Below are positions 19,473-27,466 of a stretch of 45,016 bases of DNA, one piece after another; within the stretch, counting starts at the first letter, position 1, and each line of letters begins with the position of its first letter. The translations under genes and the position numbers were made by a program. The DNA comes from Verrucomicrobiota bacterium. Its GTDB lineage: Bacteria > Verrucomicrobiota > Verrucomicrobiia > Methylacidiphilales > UBA1321. A model generated the notes under the pieces. It was not told where the DNA came from. It ran no database searches and saw only the letters and a program-made list of their open reading frames with translations. Where the stretch lies: positions 1-45,016 of the forward strand of contig JABDGH010000016.1 in the NCBI GenBank assembly GCA_013286145.1, written 5' to 3'.

Positions 19473-20543
19473 TCACGTTGCGTGAACGCGATGGGAGAGG
19501 AAGGAAACGAAGCTGGGCAGGTGTTCCATTTTTCGTAAAAGACGCACGGTGCGGCTGGGTGTGGTCAGGCTCCATCGGACGAGGGTGTTGACCCAGGCGC
19601 GACGGGCGTAGAGCAGCCAGTGGGAGCGGGAATAAGTACCAAGCGCCGATGCGGGATTGTTGCGGGCGAGTCCCTTCTGCGCCGCTTCGGCGGCGAGGAG
19701 TCCGGTGGCAAGGGCAAAGTAAATGCCTTCGCCGGTGAAAGGCTCGACGACCCGGGCGGCATCGCCAAGAAGCCAGACGCGACCGGAACCGGTTCGGGCA
19801 GGCGCGCGCGTGATGGGATTCATACGCAACCAATTTTGTTCCGCGAAATGAGGAAAATAACGTCGCACGAGATGAAGCGGATCCTGTGTCCGGCGTGAAT
19901 CGAGCACCATGCTGATTACGGCTTCGGTGGCGCTATGACGGCAATAACCAAAATAACCTTCCTCAAAAAGATGCATGTGGATTTGATCGTCGAGCTCGGA
20001 CGGGGCAGGAATGGAAACCTGCCATGCGACGCGATGACATCGACGCGGCGCGGGCATGAGTCCGCTTTGTCGCGCAACAATGGAGTTGCGGCCATCCGCG
20101 CCGAAAATCAGTTTTCCGGAAAAATCTCCACGGGAAGTTTGTACGATGCCCTTAGGATCAATTCCTGTGACGGTAGTTTCAGGAAAAAACTCGGCGCCAG
20201 CTTTTTCGGCTTCGTGGCGCAACCAGTCATCGAATACATCGCGGGCGATGGCGCGCGGGCCATGCTGCGGTGAACGAAAGGCTTGGCGGTAGATTGTCCG
20301 GTCTTCACATTGAAGCGTAAAACCGGAAAGTTCCTGGTGCGGCAGCGCTTCGAAGGAATTCTTAAGGCCGAGACGCTGCCAGATGTCCCACGCGGCGGGG
20401 TTGATGCAGTTGCCGCAGACCTTTGCCCTGGGAAAAGCAGCCCGGTCGAGCAACGCGACGCGATGTCTCGCGCGAGCCAGCATAAGCGCGGCTATGGAAC
20501 CGGCTGGCCCTGCACCGACTATGATGACGTCGTGAGAAGACAT
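19473..20543 (-). CDS. FAD-dependent oxidoreductase, geranylgeranyl-reductase-like
   Basis: 356 residues from the ATG at 20543, chosen because the Rossmann fold starts five residues later; an upstream start at 20597 is possible. The FAD-binding motif is IIVGAGPAGSIAALMLA. The second dinucleotide-binding motifs ADGRNS and LLGDAARVVEPFTGEGI are clear, and CGNCINPAA lies in the substrate half. Relatives reduce isoprenoid double bonds or hydroxylate aromatic or polyketide substrates. It is the last gene in a four-gene minus-strand group with methyltransferase, SRPBCC and ketosynthase genes. A perfect 26-bp inverted repeat lies between it and the ketosynthase gene, so its expression may be partly separate. 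Confidence 0.87.
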   Translation of the reverse strand: MSSHDVIIVGAGPAGSIAALMLARARHRVALLDRAAFPRAKVCGNCINPAAWDIWQRLGLKNSFEALPHQELSGFTLQCEDRTIYRQAFRSPQHGPRAIARDVFDDWLRHEAEKAGAEFFPETTVTGIDPKGIVQTSRGDFSGKLIFGADGRNSIVARQSGLMPAPRRCHRVAWQVSIPAPSELDDQIHMHLFEEGYFGYCRHSATEAVISMVLDSRRTQDPLHLVRRYFPHFAEQNWLRMNPITRAPARTGSGRVWLLGDAARVVEPFTGEGIYFALATGLLAAEAAQKGLARNNPASALGTYSRSHWLLYARRAWVNTLVRWSLTTPSRTVRLLRKMEHLPSFVSFLSHRVHAT

Positions 20544-20600
20544 GGGAAATTTTTGGACAGGATTAACAAGATTTTCGTATTGAGGAACATTCAGCAATTA

Positions 20601-20671
20601 ATGTAGCGGCGGTCTATGACCGTCGCATTTTACTGAATTTAATTAGCGACGGTCATAGACCGCCGCTACAT
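20601..20671. repeat. Perfect 26-bp inverted repeat (family 2, TGTAGCGGCGGTCTATGACC)
   Basis: The left arm 20601-20626 and right arm 20646-20671 are perfectly complementary, around a 19-nt AT-rich loop. Each arm contains the smaller palindrome GGTC-TAT-GACC. It sits between the ketosynthase stop and the FAD oxidoreductase start. A shorter relative occurs at 34233-34261. It can act as a strong transcript hairpin. Confidence 0.9.
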
Positions 20672-20689
20672 GGACTGTTTTGTCTGAAC

Positions 20690-21934
20690 CTACTCCACTT
20701 TACCGAAGACGAGCGAGGCATTGATGCCGCCGAAACCGAAGGAATTGCTGAGAGCGTACTTGATCGGCTGGGAGCGTCCCTTGAGTCGGACCAAATCGAA
20801 GCCGGGAGTGATTTCTTCACACGGTTCGTGGCAATTGAGGGTGGGCGGGATGTGGCTATGCTCCATCGCCAGGCAGCAGATGGCGGCTTCGATGGCGCCG
20901 GACGCGCCGAGGGGATGGCCGTAGTAGGCTTTTGTGCCGCTGATGGCTGGCGTTTTTTTGCCGAAGAATTTCGAGACGGCTTTGGCTTCCGTGCCATCGT
21001 TCATCGGCGTGCTGCTGGCATGTGCGTTGATGTAATCAATCTGGTCGGGGCGCAGTCCGGCTTCGTCGAGGGTGCCCCGCATGGCTTCAATGGCCGATTC
21101 TCCCTCGGGAAGCGAGGAGGACATGTGATAGGCATCATTGTTCAGCGTATAGCCGAGAACCTCCGCGTAGATATGAGCGCCGCGCGCGCGCGCATGTTCC
21201 AGCGATTCGAGGATGACGCTGCCTCCGCCTTCGGCCATGACAAAACCAGAGCGGTGAACGTCAAAAGGACGACAGGCACTTTGGGGATTTTTGATTTCCT
21301 TGGACATCGATTTGATTGTGTCGAACGCACCGAAGGTGAGGGGCGCGAGCGGAGCCTCGGCAGCGCCGGCGATCATGACCTGCGCCTTTCCTTCGCGAAT
21401 GATGCGGAAGGCTTCCCCGATGGCGACGGTGCCGGAGGCGCAGCTATTGGAATTGGTTGTGCTATAGCCTCGAGCGCCGTACGCGATGGAGATATTGCTG
21501 TGGCCTGATCCGCCAAAGACCTGGAGGGCAAGGGCGGCTGGGATGGCGCGAATTCCTTCATGGACGAAGCGTTCGTGAATGTTTTCGGCCGTGGTGATGC
21601 CGCCCAATGCGGTGCCGAAGCTGACCCCGACATCGGTGCGCGGGTGTTCCGGCGTTAATTTCAAACCGGCGTCATCAAGAGCCTGGTGGGTCAAAACGAG
21701 CGCGAATTGGGCATAGCGGTCGACCCGTTTGAGTTTATGCGGCGGAAAATAATCGGCGGCATTGAAGTCGTTGATTTCGCCCGCACACTTGGCGTCGTAA
21801 TGGGCGGTATCAAATCGAGTGATGAGGCCGATGCCTGATTGTTCGCGCAGGATTCCGTCCCAGAGTCCCTTGCGTCCGTGTCCAATACAGGTCAGCGCGC
21901 CAATTCCAGTAATAACCACGCGTGAACTACTCAT
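20690..21934 (-). CDS. Beta-ketoacyl-[acyl-carrier-protein] synthase, FabF-like
   Basis: 414 residues, the usual length of a KAS II or a type II PKS ketosynthase. It would condense malonyl-ACP with an acyl primer. The active-site Cys is in NSNSCASGTVAIG, and the two His residues are in INAHASSTPMND and YYGHPLGASGAIE. The C-terminal glycine loop reads FGFGGINAS, with Ile where FabF has Thr, a small departure near the phosphopantetheine site. There is no fabD, fabG or acyl-carrier gene next to it, so it is unlikely to be the housekeeping FabF. Its ATG overlaps the stop of the SRPBCC gene (ATGA), a tie to a dedicated pathway. Confidence 0.9.
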   Translation of the reverse strand: MSSSRVVITGIGALTCIGHGRKGLWDGILREQSGIGLITRFDTAHYDAKCAGEINDFNAADYFPPHKLKRVDRYAQFALVLTHQALDDAGLKLTPEHPRTDVGVSFGTALGGITTAENIHERFVHEGIRAIPAALALQVFGGSGHSNISIAYGARGYSTTNSNSCASGTVAIGEAFRIIREGKAQVMIAGAAEAPLAPLTFGAFDTIKSMSKEIKNPQSACRPFDVHRSGFVMAEGGGSVILESLEHARARGAHIYAEVLGYTLNNDAYHMSSSLPEGESAIEAMRGTLDEAGLRPDQIDYINAHASSTPMNDGTEAKAVSKFFGKKTPAISGTKAYYGHPLGASGAIEAAICCLAMEHSHIPPTLNCHEPCEEITPGFDLVRLKGRSQPIKYALSNSFGFGGINASLVFGKVE

Positions 21935-22386
21935 GAAGGCATGCTTTCAACTTTACGCTTAAGTCCCGCCAGGGTGCGGGAAGCAATATGATGTATAAAA
22001 AATAAACCCACGATGTATCTGGATACAAAGCCACCGATCAGGGGCCAGCGCAAATCCAAATCGTGAGTTATTTCAACCTGAACGCCATTCGATACTTCGG
22101 TAAAATGCCAGACGACGATCATTCCCTTGGTGGCGTTGAGGGTCGAGCGCAGGTGCTCAAAGTGGAGTTGGCGTTTCTCCGTATCAATCCGGTAAATGGA
22201 AATCCAGGTCGTGGGGATGATGGTGCGAACGGCCGACATTTTAACGATGCCGCCCCAGGGCATGGGAGAGAGAAAACGGTTATAACGGTAATGCGAAAGA
22301 AAATCGGGCCAGCGCGCGAGATCGGAGGCGAAGCCGAAGATGCGTTCCAGCGGGGCATGGATGGTGATGATGTTGGATGTTCTCAT
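21931..22386 (-). CDS. SRPBCC (START-like) protein, polyketide cyclase/aromatase-like
   Basis: 151 residues. The start RTSNIITIHAPLERIFGFASDLARWP and the last helix IASRTLAGLKRKVE follow the helix-grip fold of the SRPBCC superfamily. This is the closest I can see to the aromatase/cyclase type (TcmN-like), in which the N-terminal segment has the same HAP...FGFASD...WP pattern. These proteins fold and dehydrate poly-beta-keto chains or bind hydrophobic ligands. It is encoded 1 bp after the methyltransferase stop and overlaps the ketosynthase start, so it is firmly part of that operon. A coenzyme Q-binding (COQ10-like) role is an alternative. Confidence 0.75.
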   Translation of the reverse strand: MRTSNIITIHAPLERIFGFASDLARWPDFLSHYRYNRFLSPMPWGGIVKMSAVRTIIPTTWISIYRIDTEKRQLHFEHLRSTLNATKGMIVVWHFTEVSNGVQVEITHDLDLRWPLIGGFVSRYIVGLFFIHHIASRTLAGLKRKVESMPS

Positions 22387-22387
22387 G

Positions 22388-23053
22388 CTAGAGTTCGATG
22401 CGTGTGAGGATGGCCTGCTGAAACCAAAAAAACTTCGCTTGTTTAAATTGAGGCCAACCAGCCTGATGGGCGAGCGATTTCATTTCCTCATGGCTAAAGG
22501 CGCGTCGAGCGGAAAGGCGGGCGTCGTGACGGGTCATGGGGTCGCGCATGATGAATGTCGTGAGCAGCCAGATGCAGAAGGCGGCGAACCGGCTGCGAGC
22601 CAGGTCGATGCAGGCGGTTCCGTGACGCGCAATACGAGCCATTTCCAGTAGAACCGTGAAGGCGTCCTTTTCGGCAAAATGATGAAGGGCCAGGCTGCAA
22701 AAAACCAGGTCGGCCCCCTTTTTACGAAAGGGGAGTTGGCGGGCATCTGCCTGGACAAAGAACATTTTTTGGCCGGATGGCGTGGCTTGACGGGCAATCT
22801 GGAGAGTCTGAAACTGCATATCGACGCCAATGATGGTTACGTCACGCTGGTGGATATGGCCAAGTCGGATCAGGTTCCGCCCGTGGTCGCCATAGCCGCA
22901 GGCCAGGTCGACCAGGACGAGGCGGTCGATTCCATCGGCAAGTTTATGGAAGATTTTTTCCACGGCCCTTCTGCCACCAAATGTTTTGTTAAGCCGCGCA
23001 ATATTTTCAAGATCACTGCGTAAAGCCGCTTCATCCTGGTTGGGCAAATCCAT
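22388..23053 (-). CDS. Class I SAM-dependent methyltransferase
   Basis: 221 residues from the ATG at 23053; a GTG at 23089 would add 12. Motif I is VDLACGYGDHGRNL, the acidic residue after strand two is in IIGVDMQ, and the segment ADARQLPFRKKGADLVFCSLALHHF is typical of the Methyltransf_11/25 type. The C-terminal 60 residues include a hydrophobic stretch (FAAFCIWLLTTFIM). It is the first gene of the ketosynthase group and would methylate a product or intermediate; O- or C-methylation cannot be told apart. Confidence 0.85.
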   Translation of the reverse strand: MDLPNQDEAALRSDLENIARLNKTFGGRRAVEKIFHKLADGIDRLVLVDLACGYGDHGRNLIRLGHIHQRDVTIIGVDMQFQTLQIARQATPSGQKMFFVQADARQLPFRKKGADLVFCSLALHHFAEKDAFTVLLEMARIARHGTACIDLARSRFAAFCIWLLTTFIMRDPMTRHDARLSARRAFSHEEMKSLAHQAGWPQFKQAKFFWFQQAILTRIEL

Positions 23054-23251
23054 CAGCTCGGGGTCAGACTCAGAATATTCGCGTTGCACGGTGAGAGACT
23101 GCCGATACTGGAGGCGTCTTCAAAATACGCAAGGCCATGTTGCGCGCAATCTCGAAGAGAAATATCAAAGTCGAGTTATTATTTTTTGTAAAAAAAGCGG
23201 AAAGATGTTGTTTGAGTTTGCACTTTTTCTAAAGCGGGTTAGCCATAGAAC

Positions 23252-24334
23252 GTGGATCGTTTTCGCATTGGTGTTCTTACGAGTGGTGGTGATTGTCCCG
23301 GCCTTAACGCGGTTATCCGGGCAACGGTGGCCTCTGCACACACGTTGGGTTGGGAAGTGCTCGGCTTTATTGATGGCTACGAGGGGCTGCTCTCCCCGGT
23401 TAATTACAAGATACTGACCATGGAAAATACGCAGGGGATCATGTCCGTGGGCGGGACGATCATCGGAACGACGAACCGCGGGCGGTTTGCGGCGAAGTTG
23501 GGTTTTGGCGAGAAGGCCCAGATTCCCCAGCCGATTATCGATGAGGCGAAAAAGACTTTGCAGGATCTTGGGGTGCAGGCGCTGGTCTGTATCGGAGGCG
23601 ATGGTTCCCTGACGACCGCCGATCAACTTTTTGAAAATGGCGTTCCTGTGGTCGGTGTGCCGAAGACAATCGATAACGATCTATCGGCCACGGCGACAAC
23701 CTTCGGATTCGATTCCGCCGTGCAATGCGTGGCTGATGCGCTTGACCGGCTGCATACGACGGCGGCGAGTCATCGGCGCGTAATGGTGCTGGAGGTCATG
23801 GGCCGTTATGCGGGATGGATCGCGCTTCACGGGGGCTTGGCGGGCGCAGCCGACGTGATCCTGATTCCCGAAATACCCTTTTCCTACGAACGACTGGCTG
23901 ACTTTGTAAAAAACCGGATGGAGAACGGCGCTTCGTCCACCCTCATTGTGGTGGCGGAGGGAGCCAGCGCGCAGGGTGCAGATTTTACCACGATGGATGG
24001 CGAAACAAATGGGGAAAAACGCCTGGGTGGTATCGGCAATCAGGTCGCACATGAAATAACGGAACGTACCGGGAGAGAGACGCGTACGGTGGTCCTGGGG
24101 CATTTGCAACGTGGCGGAGATCCCACGACGCAGGATCGTATTCTAGGCGCTCGTTTCGGAGTGGGAGCCGTACGATTGATCCAGGAAAAGAAATTTGGAT
24201 GCATGGTGAGTTATCTCAATTACCAGACAGGCGCGGTTTCCATTAAGGAGGCGGTGGGCCAACTCAAGCGCGTCCCGCCGGGCGGACAGATGGTTCAAAC
24301 CGCCAAGGCCGTGGGTGTAAGCTTCGGGATCTGA
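23252..24334 (+). CDS. pfkA: 6-phosphofructokinase
   Basis: 360 residues from a GTG at 23252. It phosphorylates fructose 6-phosphate in glycolysis. The N-terminal GVLTSGGDCPGLNAVIR, the phosphoryl-donor loop GGDGS (Gly115-Ser119), PKTIDND (residues 137-143) and MGRYAGWIAL are all present. The pair Gly118 and Lys138 is informative. Gly in GGDGS favours ATP, while Lys in place of Gly in P-K-T-I-D-N-D is found in the PPi-dependent and mixed clades. The combination occurs in ATP-dependent enzymes of the intermediate group, so ATP is the more likely donor but not proven. The gene stands alone, divergent from the ketosynthase operon. Confidence 0.95.
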   Translation: MDRFRIGVLTSGGDCPGLNAVIRATVASAHTLGWEVLGFIDGYEGLLSPVNYKILTMENTQGIMSVGGTIIGTTNRGRFAAKLGFGEKAQIPQPIIDEAKKTLQDLGVQALVCIGGDGSLTTADQLFENGVPVVGVPKTIDNDLSATATTFGFDSAVQCVADALDRLHTTAASHRRVMVLEVMGRYAGWIALHGGLAGAADVILIPEIPFSYERLADFVKNRMENGASSTLIVVAEGASAQGADFTTMDGETNGEKRLGGIGNQVAHEITERTGRETRTVVLGHLQRGGDPTTQDRILGARFGVGAVRLIQEKKFGCMVSYLNYQTGAVSIKEAVGQLKRVPPGGQMVQTAKAVGVSFGI

Positions 24335-24335
24335 A

Positions 24336-24352
24336 AGCCGCAACGCGCGGCT
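24336..24352 (+). terminator. Weak hairpin after pfkA
   Basis: AGCCGC and GCGGCT pair around a short loop directly after the stop codon, followed by an imperfect T tract in AAAGCTTTTCCC. A further short hairpin (CCGCA-AGTA-TGCGG) lies near 24472-24486, just ahead of the next gene. Confidence 0.4.
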
Positions 24353-24504
24353 AAAGCTTTTCCCTACAATATGCTTCGCCTTGGAGCAGGCCATTTGAAC
24401 TCCCTTGCTGTGGCCGTCGTCGCGCAGTCCTCACGCTTCGCGAGGAACTCAGCTTTTAAGGCTCGGTATGGCCGCAAGTATGCGGTAAAATACTCTTCAC
24501 ATTT

Positions 24505-25488
24505 GTGAAACCCTCGCTTCTCCAACGCCAGTGGCACGCCATTATCATCGGGCTGGTGTGGCCGTTTGCTTACTTATGGATCACTGCTTTGACCATCGGC
24601 CCAATTGCCGGACACCGCCATGGATCATCGGACGCCGCCGCACAGCTCGTATCCGTAATCGGGATTCCACTTGTCGTCGCTTATTATGTCGCCGTGGTAT
24701 CGGGCCCATTCGACTTGCTGGCACTGGTGACAATGCTGATTCCCGCCGCGGGCTTCTGCGTCATGTTTACCTGCATTGACTGGCAACTGCACAGTACGGA
24801 ATCCGGCTTGCAGCTAAGGATATATCTGCAGTTTATCCTTCTCCCGTGCATCTGCTCCTTTATTTTTGCCGCCATTGGAATCGGCCTGAAGCGATTGCAT
24901 TCTCGTCGTGCACCGCTGGACGAGGAAGTGAAGCGAGCATTTCGTAGCTATCTTAAGTGGGACTTTGGCATCCTGGGCGCGATTATGGCGCTGGCCGTCG
25001 GCGTAAACGCAGTCCAGTTGATTTACGCGGATCCTTTCGGAGTGCACGGGTTGTTCCTCAACACGCGCGAGCGTTTCGTTCTAAAGGAAAAACAAATTCT
25101 CGATTCGCCAACGGCGATGGAGCGGGAGAAGATTGGCGCACTATTTTCGACATGGTGGGGCAAACCGGAGCTGGGTATTATCCGCAACGCTCTGAAAGAC
25201 AAGTCGACGAAAGTGAGATTCTTCGCCGCAGTGATTCTGCTGGAGCAGCGAGATGGCAGCGGGCTGATTGAACTGGAGCCGAGTTTGATGCATTCGGCCA
25301 AAGTTCCTGTCTTCGATGACGACAGCTACATGTCTGGACAAACGAGGGACTACAACGCGAGCTTGAACCTGGAATATATCACTGACATAAACGCCGCGCC
25401 GATTCTCACAAGGCTGGAACTCTCCGACGACGTTGAGGTCCGCAACGCCGCGCACCTCGCGCTCGTGCGCATGGGGTTGGCAAAATAG
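24505..25488 (+). CDS. Hypothetical membrane protein with C-terminal HEAT-like repeat
   Basis: 327 residues from a GTG start. Four hydrophobic segments occupy roughly residues 10-35, 45-65, 70-90 and 105-128, and a fifth is near 153-172. The last 130 residues appear cytoplasmic or periplasmic and helical. Two short segments with the HEAT-like pattern (VRFFAAVILLEQRDG and VEVRNAAHLALVRMG) suggest alpha-solenoid repeats for protein binding. I recognise no characterised family and no catalytic motif. The gene is followed by a family 1 repeat that may serve as its terminator. Confidence 0.65.
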   Translation: MKPSLLQRQWHAIIIGLVWPFAYLWITALTIGPIAGHRHGSSDAAAQLVSVIGIPLVVAYYVAVVSGPFDLLALVTMLIPAAGFCVMFTCIDWQLHSTESGLQLRIYLQFILLPCICSFIFAAIGIGLKRLHSRRAPLDEEVKRAFRSYLKWDFGILGAIMALAVGVNAVQLIYADPFGVHGLFLNTRERFVLKEKQILDSPTAMEREKIGALFSTWWGKPELGIIRNALKDKSTKVRFFAAVILLEQRDGSGLIELEPSLMHSAKVPVFDDDSYMSGQTRDYNASLNLEYITDINAAPILTRLELSDDVEVRNAAHLALVRMGLAK

Positions 25489-25502
25489 ACGAATAGGAAT
25501 CA

Positions 25503-25584
25503 GGGAAAAGAGGACAGGCACGCAGCAGCCTTGAATTTCGCCTAGGGCATGCGATCCTGTCTCCGTGCCTGTCCCCTTTTTCTC
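25503..25584. repeat. Palindromic repeat, family 1 (copy B, full length)
   Basis: AAAAGAGGACAGGCACG and CGTGCCTGTCCCCTTTT pair with one mismatch and enclose about 42 nt. The core GCAGCCTTGAATTTCGCC at 25525-25542 is identical to that at 38546-38563. This is a REP/MITE-like element in the gap downstream of the HEAT-like gene. Confidence 0.85.
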
Positions 25585-25959
25585 AATCAACTAACATAGA
25601 CGCAATGCCCCCATCGTCATCCTGAGCGAAGCCGAGGCGAAAAGTGGAGGTCGAGCTTACGGTTGACTCGAGGCGAAGTCGAAGGATATGGCCAAGTTAA
25701 TCGAAAGGTGTGAGTGGCGTCATAGGATGTTGAAGTGCAGAAATGGAATCCCGCTGGTCGCTCATTTGCAAAGCGGGTGGTTGTACCCTGCTTAAAAACC
25801 TATCGGCGCATCCCGCACATATTTTGAATGCGGGCCATATCCCTCGACTGCGGTTCGGGTTGACCGTGTGCTCGAACACCATTTAGTGGCTCACCTTCGC
25901 TCGGGATGACAGCTTGCTTTAGCGAGTTTTGTCGTGAGTGCAGCTTCTGCTGCGAGTAG
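25585..25959. repeat. Repeat-rich intergenic stretch, family 3 words
   Basis: No convincing gene. CCTGAGCGAAGCCGAGG at 25621 and AGTCGAAGGATATGGC at 25677-25692 are reverse complements or near relatives of words at 9617-9716. GCCATATCCCTCGACTGC recurs at 25834-25851, and TCGGGATGACAG near 25901 echoes the end of the same element. The stretch looks like two or more decayed copies of one dispersed element. Confidence 0.6.
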
Positions 25960-26565
25960 TTAATTACCCACCCGCTTGGATGAACTCATCTCGTCATCGA
26001 AGAGGTCATCGACATCGTGTTTCTGGATGTACCGGAAAAGGTTGGCGCTCGTGTCTTGAAGGACAACATCGACATCGGGATGCGACAGCCGTCTCGTCGT
26101 CAGGGGATTTTTGTCTTCTTTGACGATTCCCTTGAGTTTCCCCTCTCGAATGGCCGAGGCGGCCTCATCCTGGGACATCGACCACATGCGGAGCTCATGA
26201 TCCGAAGAGATGGAGTAACGGATGAAAAAATAGTTTTTCGTTGGACGTCCCTTGTCGTCTTTTCCGGTCATGACCACGTTAAGGAACGTATGCCTGCCGA
26301 TGACGGTTGGGAATAGATCGTAGGACTCGGGTTTCTCCTTTTTGCCGGGTTCGGTGATGGTGACGTGCATCCACGAGCCTTTCGTGATGGAGAAACGCAG
26401 GATGCTGTCATGCGCGGTATCGCTTGTTCCTCTCCAGGCCCCGACCAGTCGTGGATCGGGACGGGAGGTTTCAGGAGAGGAAAGGGGGTTTTCCGAAACG
26501 GTGGTGCAGGAGGAAAGCATGACGCAGAGGGCCACGCTAAAGAGGGTAAAGAAGATTTTTTTCAA
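25960..26565 (-). CDS. Hypothetical lipoprotein
   Basis: 201 residues from a TTG start (MKKIFFTLF...). The signal peptide ends in lipobox LSSC with Cys near residue 20, so it should be anchored in the envelope. The body contains LVGAWRGT and DSILRFSITKGSWMHVTIT, reminiscent of small beta-rich lipocalin-like lipoproteins, then a lysine-rich middle and an acidic end (DVDDLFDDE). No enzyme motif is present. It lies just after the MoxR/Bat-type operon on the same strand, separated by 47 bp, so it may be read from the same transcript. Confidence 0.7.
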   Translation of the reverse strand: MKKIFFTLFSVALCVMLSSCTTVSENPLSSPETSRPDPRLVGAWRGTSDTAHDSILRFSITKGSWMHVTITEPGKKEKPESYDLFPTVIGRHTFLNVVMTGKDDKGRPTKNYFFIRYSISSDHELRMWSMSQDEAASAIREGKLKGIVKEDKNPLTTRRLSHPDVDVVLQDTSANLFRYIQKHDVDDLFDDEMSSSKRVGN

Positions 26566-26612
26566 GGTAGTGTGTTATCGAAGGTTAGGGGTTGGTGACT
26601 GGTAAAGCGATT

Positions 26613-27464
26613 TTAATTCGGCGACTTGGCATCAAAACTCGCGGCGATGATGGGTTCCATGTCCTTTTGCTGGATCCAGCCGTAATGATGGTTGCGTCCC
26701 TCGATGCGGAAGTAGTCGTTGTGGCGCTGCTCGACGGTAACAAGTTCTCCCTCGGGAATTGAGCCGACGGTTTCGGCGCTCTCAAAGGGTGAGATGCGCA
26801 GGGCGGCTTCCTTGTTGGCGATAACGATGCCTTCGATGCGATTTGTAAAACCGATGGCGCTAAGTTCCATGAATCCCAGGAGGAAAAAGAGGGGGATGCC
26901 GACGAAAAAAATACCCCGGAATCCTGTGCGAAGAATCGACGGGGATATTTTGCAGGCGGACGCCAGGGTTGGGGTGTACGCATTTCCGATCAAGGCCAGT
27001 GTGAGTAGCAACAGGCAGACCATGACGATGTAGCCGACAAACGGGTAGATGATGCGAAGGGCAATCTCCCACCAGCGATAGGAATTGGGATCGAGTCCAG
27101 CCTGCTTACGGGCGAGTTGCAAATTGTGATCAATGTCGGGATCGGCGGGGGCGAGATAGCGGGCGCGTTCGTAGTTGAGAATGGCCAGTCCAACATGCCC
27201 CGCCTTGGTTTCGGCATTGCCGAGATTGAAACAGAGCGAGGCGGAATAGCCGCGTGTCGCGATGAGTTGTTGGAAAGCCTTTGCGGATTCCTCGTAACGG
27301 CCTGCGGTGTAGGCGCGATTGGCAGTATCAAGATCGGCATCTGAATTATCGGCGAGAAGCACTGAGGGCAGGATGAAAAATAAAATAAGAGCGGTCAGTC
27401 CAAGGCTGCGCAAGAGCGCAGTGACAGGACGTTCTGGCCATGAATGGAGCGAAAAAAATTCCAT
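26613..27464 (-). CDS. BatE-like protein: signal/TM, TPR and SH3-type domain
   Basis: 283 residues from the ATG at 27464, only 2 bp after the stop of the BatD-like gene; the longer frame to 27515 would overlap that gene. It has an N-terminal signal segment (ALILFFILPSVLLADN), a TPR-type region (ANRAYTAGRYEESAKAFQ and ASLCFNLGNAETKAG), two membrane segments at about residues 135-160 and 175-200, and a C-terminal SH3-like domain (EAALRISPFESAETVGSIPEGELVTV, in part). This domain order matches BatE proteins of the aerotolerance operon. It is the last gene of the MoxR operon proper and probably a scaffold for envelope complexes. Confidence 0.8.
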   Translation of the reverse strand: MEFFSLHSWPERPVTALLRSLGLTALILFFILPSVLLADNSDADLDTANRAYTAGRYEESAKAFQQLIATRGYSASLCFNLGNAETKAGHVGLAILNYERARYLAPADPDIDHNLQLARKQAGLDPNSYRWWEIALRIIYPFVGYIVMVCLLLLTLALIGNAYTPTLASACKISPSILRTGFRGIFFVGIPLFFLLGFMELSAIGFTNRIEGIVIANKEAALRISPFESAETVGSIPEGELVTVEQRHNDYFRIEGRNHHYGWIQQKDMEPIIAASFDAKSPN

Positions 27465-27466
27465 GG

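Noticed and set aside
25697-25882. Minus-strand frame of 61 codons
   Set aside because: It is made of family 3 repeat sequence and has no ribosome-binding site.
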